NCBI RefSeq assembly: GCF_009905215.1
Contig: NZ_CP047593.1
Span: 2,856,900-2,920,899, forward strand
Length of the DNA stretch: 64,000 nucleotides
Direction: 5' to 3'
DNA from: Tichowtungia aerotolerans
GTDB taxonomy: Bacteria > Verrucomicrobiota > Kiritimatiellia > Kiritimatiellales > Tichowtungiaceae
The notes under the pieces: generated by a model
Databases searched by the model: none
What the model was told of the DNA's origin: nothing
What the model saw: only the letters and a program-made list of their open reading frames with translations
In this document: in pieces, positions 1-7,543 of the stretch
Layout: every line of letters starts with the position of its first letter
Numbering within the stretch: the stretch's first letter is position 1
Program-made: the position numbers and the translations under genes

Positions 1-900
1 GACGGCCAGATGGATTTCACGGAATGGGAAAACCTGGTGGATGATGGTTACACGGAGTCCGGCGGCTCCAACGACTGGGACACGATTGACGAGAGCCTGC
101 TGCCCGGGAAACAGGCAACCGAGATTACGAGCGAGTTTGATTATTTCTGTACCTATGAGGATCGGGCGGGTGCGGACGGCATTACGATTCCCTGCTTTCG
201 GCATTATTATGAATACCGCTATGTGCGCGATCCGGGGCACTGCATTCTTCAGCATAATCTCGGCCCGCTGTTCGATCCCGTTACCGGAGAAGTGACGGAT
301 CTTTCTGTGACGGAACCCGTCGGGATTTATCCCGCAACATCGAATGATCTGGGCGTTCTTCAGTTTTCGATTTCCATCCGAATGGATCGTGATCTGTGGG
401 CTCCGCTATACCGTGGATTGGTAAACGGTCCAACGATCGGCGATTTGTCCATGCAGGAGCGCGGCAGCAATGTGGCCGTGCGCGCGTTTCATCGGGATGC
501 GTCTTTGGCAGAGCGAACGCCGGGATTTGCACTGCCCAATTATGCTCAGATACAGGTGCCGTTGCTGATTTTGTCAGAATCGTCCGATATTGATCAGGGC
601 GGTGCTCTGGGACTCTATTTCCCGGATAGTGAGATCAATACGGAATCGGTTGTCGGTGTGGATGAGAACAGTGGCGCGATTTTATACAGGGATGACCGCC
701 GCCTTCATGTGGAATTGCGCGACAGTCCGTTTCGCATTCCGACCATGCAGTGGGACGGGTTCCGCGGCTATCTGCTGGGGATGCTCAATCCGACCCGCAC
801 GCCGGCCGGAACGGTCGAGGTGCTTCGCGGGGAATTTTATCTGTTGAACGGATCACCCCGTGAAATTTTTGAGAACGCCCAGCGGATTCAGCCGTTTTAA
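1..900 (+). CDS. Unrecognised protein, 5' end outside window
   Basis: The frame is open from base 1 and ends at a TAA at 898-900, so only the C-terminal ~299 residues are seen. ATG at position 10 is the first methionine but need not be the start. The protein is acidic, rich in Asp/Glu and aromatic residues, and has no membrane segment in the visible part. I do not recognise a family. It ends 15 bases before a secreted sulfatase on the same strand, so the two are probably co-transcribed and may act on the same polysaccharide. That role is inferred from context only. Confidence 0.7.
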   Translation, partial: DGQMDFTEWENLVDDGYTESGGSNDWDTIDESLLPGKQATEITSEFDYFCTYEDRAGADGITIPCFRHYYEYRYVRDPGHCILQHNLGPLFDPVTGEVTDLSVTEPVGIYPATSNDLGVLQFSISIRMDRDLWAPLYRGLVNGPTIGDLSMQERGSNVAVRAFHRDASLAERTPGFALPNYAQIQVPLLILSESSDIDQGGALGLYFPDSEINTESVVGVDENSGAILYRDDRRLHVELRDSPFRIPTMQWDGFRGYLLGMLNPTRTPAGTVEVLRGEFYLLNGSPREIFENAQRIQPF

Positions 901-915
901 AAGTGAGGCAATACA

Positions 916-3900
916 ATGAAGTTGATTGTCGAGATTCTGGTGTTGCTGCTGTGTATGAGCGCTTTGGGCGCAAACTATGTGTATCAGGGAAACGGCAGCG
1001 ACCCGGACAACTGGTTTGATGATGCCAACTGGAGTGAAGCCGGAGGAGTAACCAACTGGCCTGCGGCGGGTGACAATGCTTTGTTTACATCTGAACTCGG
1101 GATGACTGTTTCGCAGGCAGTACCTTCGTTCAATCAACTACAGCCCGGACGCGGCGCAACCAATACAGTGACGGTTGCGGCAGGCGGCGTGATGACGAAT
1201 CTTAACCAGACGGTGGTTGGTATTCTTGATAACGGCGAAGGTCATCTGATTGTTGACGGCGGGACGCTGGTGACAAAGGCGCTGCGGTTGAATGTGTTTG
1301 ACGCTAATACCAGCGTTTTGAGCCCGGAAACTTCTTTTGAGCTCAAAGCCGGAGCGGTTCATGTCAATGCTTCATTTGGTGGAGTGAATGCAGGAGATGT
1401 CGATTTTGGATTGAATGAGTCCGCCACGATGAAAATTTCCGGCGGGGCTCTGACTGTCGATAATAATCTGGATTTTACAGCAGGGCTGCTGGAGATCACC
1501 GGAACAGCGGGGTCCGTGAATATCGGAAACAGCCTGAACCTTGGAACCGGAGCGGGCAGTAAAACAGAACTTGCGTTTGTGTTGGGCGTTACGGGTGGTG
1601 TCACAACAGTTTTCGCCGGCAGTTTTGCTTTGCAGGGAGTGTCCACGATTAAGGTGGATGGGCGTTTTGCGGTTGGGCAGGGAGCTCAGAACCTCATTTT
1701 GATCGATCTGCAGAGCGACACGTTTGAGGCCGCAGAGTTTGCGGTGCTGTCAAATAACTTTTCGATGGCCGGGATGACGGGCGGAGAGCTGTCTCTGAGC
1801 GCCGATGGCTCACAGCTGCTGTTCAGCGGTGCACCGTCGGAGCAGCGTCCGAATATCATTATTATCTACACGGATGATCACGGTTTCACGGATCTGGGTG
1901 CTCATGGTATTGATGATAATGTGCAGACGCCGGTGCTTGATTCGCTGGTGACCGGTGGAGCACTGATGGCGAACGGATATTCCACGGCTCCTCAGTGTGT
2001 GCCGTCGCGCGCCGGTTTAATGAGCGGGCGCATCCAAAACACCTTCGGCACTCGCCAGAATGGCGATATCTGGGGTCCGCATCCTGTTCCGTTAGATGTG
2101 CCAACCATTGCCGAGCGACTGGTGGAACTTGGAACCTATCGCACCGGTATGGTCGGCAAGTGGCATCTGGAACCGCCGCCGGATACGGTGGCCGGTGTGG
2201 ACTATCCCGGTGTGAAGGATGACTACTGGCCCGAAAACCGCGGGTTCCAGGGATACTTTCGCAACCCGGTCAGTCCGTATACCGCCAACTTTGATTTGTC
2301 TGGAAACACACTCGACCCGGCGCAGTCCATTGCTGATGCCCGCAACCGTGTGATCGTTCAGGGAGAAGCCGCTGAGACGTTTATTGAGCGTAATCAGAGC
2401 GAGCCGTTTTTCTTATACCTTGCGCTGTTTGGTCCGCACTTGCCGCGGATGAGTAAAACCGATTCCTACTATCTGAATTTTCCGGAGCTGGATTATCCGC
2501 ACTACAGTGCGGAGATGGACGATATTCGTCGTCTGGGACTGGGGTTGGTCTGGGCGATTGATGATGCGGTCGGCGGTGTGATGCAGAAGCTTCGCGATTT
2601 GGAGTTGGAGGAAAATACGCTGATCTTTTTTGCGGGAGATAACGGCGCGCAGCCCAAATTCTGGGATGGGGTTCCCGGATCCACTACGCTCGGAATGTGG
2701 ACCGGCAATGAAAACATTCCGCTGCGCGGCGAGAAAGGAAGCCTTTGGGAAGGCGGCGTTAAGGTGCCGATGTTTGCCTACTGGAAAAATCATATTCCGG
2801 GCGGACAGGTGATCGGCGAGCCGGTCTGGACGCTCGATTTCACAGCCACGGTTCTAAAGCTGGCCGGCGGGTCTGTTCCCGCGGAATTTGACGGAGTGGA
2901 TATTCTTCCGCGCCTGACCGGTGAGACAAATACGATTGTCCGGACCAAAGAACTCTTCTGGGACTGGGGGCAGGAAATCGCTTTGCGCGACGGCGACTGG
3001 AAGATTCATCGTATTGGAGGGCGCAAAGCGCTGTTCAACCTGACCGATGACCCGTATGAACTTTTCGATCTGCAATACGACGAGCCTGAAAAATTCGCGG
3101 AGATGGAGGTAAAGCTCATGGCTCGCTATCATGCGCTGCCTGCCGACGGACAGTCACCGTTGAGTGATGATACGCCGGACTGGTATGAACTGGGTGCTCC
3201 GACCAACTACACTGCGGACCCGCGTTTTCTGGTTCCTTACACCAGTCCGGCTCCGGTTCCATATCCGGCACCGCTGACTGTGCTGAACGATCCGTATGCT
3301 GATGCGGACGGCGACGGCATGACAGACACCGCCGAACTGGCCAAAGGGCGCAATCCATCCAATGCAGTAGACATGTCGTTTGAGTTTAATACGGACGGTG
3401 ATTTTGAAGGATGGGACGGGAAAATTCTTATCGGAGATGAGGATTATGTGACCAATGCGGCAGTGACGGGTGGAATGCTCGTTGGAGAAAACATCGACGG
3501 GAATCGCGGGCAGTTTGAGCATTACGATTTTTCGTTTTCCGGAAGTGAGGTTTCCAATCTGCTGATGCGCGTCGGTTCGCCTGTTGCGAGCGGGCTGGTG
3601 TTTCGCTGGGCAACGGCGGCTCAGAATGTCTTTGCGCAGGATAGAACACTGCTGGCGTCCTATGAGACTGGTGAAACAAATGTCATTGTGATTCCTGTTG
3701 GTGTGCATACGCAGTGGACAGGGCAGGTGATTACCCAGATGCGTTTGAATCCCGCCAATGTGCCGGCGCCGTTTGCGGTAGACTGGATTCGTGCCTCAGA
3801 TGGCGATTATGACGACGACGGGGTTTCGGATTCTGATGAAGATATAGCAGGCAGTGATCCGACTCTGAGCAGTGATTTTTTCAAGATTCAAAACAATCCG

Positions 3901-4098
3901 TTTGTTTTAACAGAAACAGTTCAGGTTCAGTTTAGCTGCCGAGCAGATCGGACTTATACGCTGCTGTATTCCGCGGACTTGATTTCCAATGGCTGGATTG
4001 CGGTAGATTCATTTACCGCGCCGGAAGATGCACACTGTTCTGTTGTTCATACAAACTGCGAAAACAGCGGCTTCTATAAAGTAGAGGTTTCTTACTGA
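916..4098 (+). CDS. Secreted multi-domain sulfatase with beta-helix-like N-terminal passenger
   Basis: 1060 residues. A signal peptide ends near residue 19 (LLLCMSALGA). Residues ~20-310 are Gly/Thr/Asn-rich with autotransporter-like repeats. The type I sulfatase domain starts near residue 313 with PNIIIIYTDDHG, and the formylglycine motif C-V-P-S-R has its Cys at residue 361. Further metal-site motifs include GKWHLE and FFAGDNGAQ. After the sulfatase come a calcium-binding-like segment (DADGDGMTDTAE), a beta-sandwich-like module beginning FEFNTDGDFEGW, and a second Asp-rich segment (DYDDDGVSDSDED). It should hydrolyse sulfate esters of a polysaccharide outside the cytoplasm once the Cys is converted to formylglycine. 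The maturation enzyme is not in the window. The substrate is unknown. The module FEFNTDGD is shared with the next gene. Confidence 0.88.
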   Translation: MKLIVEILVLLLCMSALGANYVYQGNGSDPDNWFDDANWSEAGGVTNWPAAGDNALFTSELGMTVSQAVPSFNQLQPGRGATNTVTVAAGGVMTNLNQTVVGILDNGEGHLIVDGGTLVTKALRLNVFDANTSVLSPETSFELKAGAVHVNASFGGVNAGDVDFGLNESATMKISGGALTVDNNLDFTAGLLEITGTAGSVNIGNSLNLGTGAGSKTELAFVLGVTGGVTTVFAGSFALQGVSTIKVDGRFAVGQGAQNLILIDLQSDTFEAAEFAVLSNNFSMAGMTGGELSLSADGSQLLFSGAPSEQRPNIIIIYTDDHGFTDLGAHGIDDNVQTPVLDSLVTGGALMANGYSTAPQCVPSRAGLMSGRIQNTFGTRQNGDIWGPHPVPLDVPTIAERLVELGTYRTGMVGKWHLEPPPDTVAGVDYPGVKDDYWPENRGFQGYFRNPVSPYTANFDLSGNTLDPAQSIADARNRVIVQGEAAETFIERNQSEPFFLYLALFGPHLPRMSKTDSYYLNFPELDYPHYSAEMDDIRRLGLGLVWAIDDAVGGVMQKLRDLELEENTLIFFAGDNGAQPKFWDGVPGSTTLGMWTGNENIPLRGEKGSLWEGGVKVPMFAYWKNHIPGGQVIGEPVWTLDFTATVLKLAGGSVPAEFDGVDILPRLTGETNTIVRTKELFWDWGQEIALRDGDWKIHRIGGRKALFNLTDDPYELFDLQYDEPEKFAEMEVKLMARYHALPADGQSPLSDDTPDWYELGAPTNYTADPRFLVPYTSPAPVPYPAPLTVLNDPYADADGDGMTDTAELAKGRNPSNAVDMSFEFNTDGDFEGWDGKILIGDEDYVTNAAVTGGMLVGENIDGNRGQFEHYDFSFSGSEVSNLLMRVGSPVASGLVFRWATAAQNVFAQDRTLLASYETGETNVIVIPVGVHTQWTGQVITQMRLNPANVPAPFAVDWIRASDGDYDDDGVSDSDEDIAGSDPTLSSDFFKIQNNPFVLTETVQVQFSCRADRTYTLLYSADLISNGWIAVDSFTAPEDAHCSVVHTNCENSGFYKVEVSY

Positions 4099-4271
4099 AA
4101 CAAGAGAAATCCGGCTGTTTTTCAGGAAAATTTAAAATAGAAAACCATCTTAAGTGAAAAAAAATATTGCCAAATGATACAGTTTACAGTAATCATAAAT
4201 CAGTTCGGCGGGGCGCATGGTGTGTTCCTCGTTGAAAACGTGGTTGAATTAATAAGATCAAGGAGGGAAAG

Positions 4272-7200
4272 GTGAGGGCGAAAGTATTAATAACAGCGCT
4301 GCTAAGTGCTTTGATTGGAATGAGTACACAGGCCGCTACAAACTATTTTACTGCGGCGGTAAACAACCAGACCCAGAATGCTGGCAACTGGACCGGTACG
4401 CTTCAGGATTGGGACGACGCGATTGTAGCCGACTGGACAAACTTCAAGGAGTCAGCAACCGCTTGGGCGAACATGAAGTATAATTCTGTGACCTTCAACA
4501 GTGAGGTCAATGGTGGAACGTTGGCACAGTTCACCTTCAATACGTCGGCGACAACCATTACGAATTTTTTCCGTGACCGGGTGGCGGTTGACGCTGATGT
4601 CACGAAAAATGTGCGAATTGGCGGGTCCGTTTCGGACGATGACGGGGATCTCTTTTTTGAGAATAACAGTCCAACGGCACGTTTTGAGGCGTACGGTGGA
4701 ATCCACTCCGCAGGCGGTCTCACGCTGACTTATACAGGTGCTGCGGGCGCAAAGTTTCAGTTGGGCGGAGGTGCTGTAAACAGTACATATGCTGGCACAA
4801 CCATACTGGACGGAATTTACGCGGATGTGATTGTGAACGGGATCGCCACCAAAGGTCCATTCGGGATTGAGGCCAATTCGGTTCAAATGCAAAACGGGGC
4901 CACCGTTGAAATCAATGAAGCCGGTCGCACCTTCAAAAATGATGTCATCGTTGAGACGGGCCAGACCGGAACAATTATCAGTGGTAGCGCGCAGCACACA
5001 TTCGGCTTGGATGTGGATGGTCAACTGACTATTCAAAACGGAACCCGCTGGTTAAACGGAACCATTACCGGGGCCGGCACATTGATCCATTCCGGCGGTA
5101 CGGTGGTTTTCAACAACACCGCTATGGATTCCGATTTTTCCGGCACGATGAATTTTGCCTGCATCAGTCAGGCTCGTACCAGTGACCAGTTTGGAACTGC
5201 CACGCTGGTTCTGGAAACCGGCGCTAATTTCCGCGGGTTCAATGATCAGGCCGGCGAAACCATCTCTATCCTCAATGATATTGAGGTGGCCCCTGCGGAC
5301 TCGACCGACATTGTCCGGATTGCTACCACTGGCATTGCGAACAGCGCACCGCACACGGTAGTCAGCAATATTACTTTTACGGCTGCCGGCTCTCTGTCTT
5401 TGCAGGCTTTGGCAAACAATACTTCCACTTCTGATCCCGCGACGATGGATGTTGTCGGGGTTGTCAGTGATGGAGCCGTCACTGGAAATATTATTGCCGA
5501 TAACTCGTGGACCGGGATCGAGTTTCCGAACAGTGTCGTGAAGCTTTATAGGGCCAACACCTATACCGGCACAACAACGCTTGAATATGGACGCCTGCAG
5601 CTGATCGGCGACGCCTCCATCGATGACAGCTCAGAAATCATCATGACCGGCGGCATTCTTGATCTATCGACCCGCACCGGCGGAGCCTACACCTACGGTG
5701 GCATCTTCGGCGGTTCGGGAACGGTTGAAGGGGACCTGACTCTGACCAACTCCCTGAAGCTGAACATCAATGGGACCACCGCCGGAGCATACGATGTGCT
5801 GGTAGGGACCGATGACCTGGTGTTGGGCGACACCGTTATTTTTGAGGATAATGGCCTGACCACCAACGATGTAGGCACGGCCTTTACGGTTCTCACTGGC
5901 TGGGCCTCCATTTCCGGTACACCAACCAATCTCATCAGCGCCAGCGGCTGCGAGTGGGATTTTGATGCCGCCTCTGGTGTTGCCACGCTGACGTATGCTC
6001 CGCCGCCGCCGCCAACGATTACCGATGTGGTTTGGACGTTCAACTCCCCCGGTGATACTGAAGGTTGGTTTGATGACAATGAACAGTCTGTGGGGATGAC
6101 GACTACCAACGGAGTATTGAAGGTTGACTCTGTAACCGGTATTGACCCGTTCCTGCAACTGGATGCGATTTGTTCTCCAGAAGGCGAGAATTGGTTCTCT
6201 GTGGAAATCCGTGCCCGTCAAATAGAGACAAACGGTATTCCTGCCGAGTGGGATTCTTCCGGTTGTGCCGGCGTGGTTGATCATCTGTTAGGTGACGAGG
6301 GCTGGACACTGCTGGGGCAGATCGGCGATGCCAACTGGAATGTGGTTGACGAAGCTGACGGCTGGATTGTTGCGACGCGCGATCTGTCTGCGATGGGCAC
6401 CAATCAGCTGGTCGGTATTCGTTTTGATATGCTGGGCAATGCCGCTAACATTGGTAAATCGTATGAGGTTGACTATATCAAGCTCACCAAAGGTCAGCCG
6501 GCGGTCATCCGGTCCCTGGACAGCGCTTTTGAGTTCAATACGGACGGTGATGTCGAAGGGTGGACGGTCAACAGCGAAACAGCGGTCGTCGGCCATACTG
6601 CCACAAACGGTGTCATGACCTGTTCTGCGACAACCGGTGATCCGCAGTGGCTCTACACCTCTGGAGTAACTAAGACCCGCGGCAGCTGGGATAAACTGGC
6701 CTTCCGCGCTCGTCAGCTGGACGCCGGCACGCCGATTGCCTGGAGTGGAGGCGGCACGGTGTCGGTGATTACAGGTGTTGCAAATATTACGCCGCTCCTT
6801 GACGAAACCGACCGATGCACTCTGAGCACTGAGGCGGACAGCTGGGTGGTTGTCGAGTTGGATATTTCCGAATGTTCGGTGGAAACCATCGGCAACATCC
6901 GTCTCGACTTCCTGCCTTCTCCACGAACGGTTGAGGTTGACTGGATTCGCATCTACAGCAAAGACGTAGGACTGGAAGGGTACAATGGCTGGGCCTACAG
7001 CTATGACGATTTGGAAGATGTCGCCCGGAACGCCGATCCGGACGGCGACGGTTCCGACAACTTCGCTGAATACGCCTGCGGCGGAGACCCGTCCGATCCG
7101 GCAAGCGGCCCGATCGGCCCGGCACTGCAGGCGGTGGACGGCATGCTCCAATATGTCTATGGCAAACGTACGGATGATGCCGGCCTGACTTATTCGTTGC

Positions 7201-7361
7201 AGGGCTGCCTGGCTCTTACCGATGGGTGGAATGATTGGGTCGAAGACGTCGATTACACCGAAGCCGGCTTCGGCTCTGCCGGTGATAATATGATCGCGGT
7301 AACCAACTGGATTCCAATGGATGTTGATGCAAAATTCATTCGCACAACCATCAGTGAATAA
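4272..7361 (+). CDS. Large secreted autotransporter-like repeat protein
   Basis: 1029 residues from a GTG start at 4272, chosen because a perfect AGGAGG lies just upstream at 4261-4266. A signal peptide ends near ALIGMSTQA. Residues ~25-600 are rich in Gly, Thr, Asn and Ala, with repeated short beta-strand patterns (for example TYTGTTTLEYGRLQLIG) typical of passenger-associated beta-helix repeats. A proline run (PPPPP) then links to two copies of a beta-sandwich-like module (FNSPGDTEGW and FEFNTDGDVEGW). The C-terminus has a DPDGDGSDNFAEY calcium-binding-like segment followed by a beta-rich tail. A similar tail occurs in the gene at 60823-62634. No enzymatic motif is seen. It is probably a cell-surface carbohydrate-binding or structural protein working with the upstream sulfatase. 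No outer-membrane barrel domain was recognised. Confidence 0.8.
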   Translation: MRAKVLITALLSALIGMSTQAATNYFTAAVNNQTQNAGNWTGTLQDWDDAIVADWTNFKESATAWANMKYNSVTFNSEVNGGTLAQFTFNTSATTITNFFRDRVAVDADVTKNVRIGGSVSDDDGDLFFENNSPTARFEAYGGIHSAGGLTLTYTGAAGAKFQLGGGAVNSTYAGTTILDGIYADVIVNGIATKGPFGIEANSVQMQNGATVEINEAGRTFKNDVIVETGQTGTIISGSAQHTFGLDVDGQLTIQNGTRWLNGTITGAGTLIHSGGTVVFNNTAMDSDFSGTMNFACISQARTSDQFGTATLVLETGANFRGFNDQAGETISILNDIEVAPADSTDIVRIATTGIANSAPHTVVSNITFTAAGSLSLQALANNTSTSDPATMDVVGVVSDGAVTGNIIADNSWTGIEFPNSVVKLYRANTYTGTTTLEYGRLQLIGDASIDDSSEIIMTGGILDLSTRTGGAYTYGGIFGGSGTVEGDLTLTNSLKLNINGTTAGAYDVLVGTDDLVLGDTVIFEDNGLTTNDVGTAFTVLTGWASISGTPTNLISASGCEWDFDAASGVATLTYAPPPPPTITDVVWTFNSPGDTEGWFDDNEQSVGMTTTNGVLKVDSVTGIDPFLQLDAICSPEGENWFSVEIRARQIETNGIPAEWDSSGCAGVVDHLLGDEGWTLLGQIGDANWNVVDEADGWIVATRDLSAMGTNQLVGIRFDMLGNAANIGKSYEVDYIKLTKGQPAVIRSLDSAFEFNTDGDVEGWTVNSETAVVGHTATNGVMTCSATTGDPQWLYTSGVTKTRGSWDKLAFRARQLDAGTPIAWSGGGTVSVITGVANITPLLDETDRCTLSTEADSWVVVELDISECSVETIGNIRLDFLPSPRTVEVDWIRIYSKDVGLEGYNGWAYSYDDLEDVARNADPDGDGSDNFAEYACGGDPSDPASGPIGPALQAVDGMLQYVYGKRTDDAGLTYSLQGCLALTDGWNDWVEDVDYTEAGFGSAGDNMIAVTNWIPMDVDAKFIRTTISE

Positions 7362-7390
7362 AAGGGTGTCCGAATAGGAGAATCCAATGC

Positions 7391-7427
7391 AATGCCTCTC
7401 TGTCTTCACAGAGAGGCATTTTCTTCT
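7391..7427 (+). terminator. Rho-independent terminator after the secreted protein gene
   Basis: A perfect 13-bp stem (7391-7403 pairing with 7408-7420), a CTTC tetraloop and a following T-rich run (TTCTTCTTT) lie 30 bases after the stop codon at 7361. Confidence 0.9.
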
Positions 7428-7543
7428 TTGGCTTAAATGGCGGTATTGTCCTGCAAAATGGCGAAATCGTTATGGCGCTTTAACGGGCGGTGACATAGTT
7501 TACTGATGGCTGAGCAACGAAGATTATAAATACTGGAATATTG

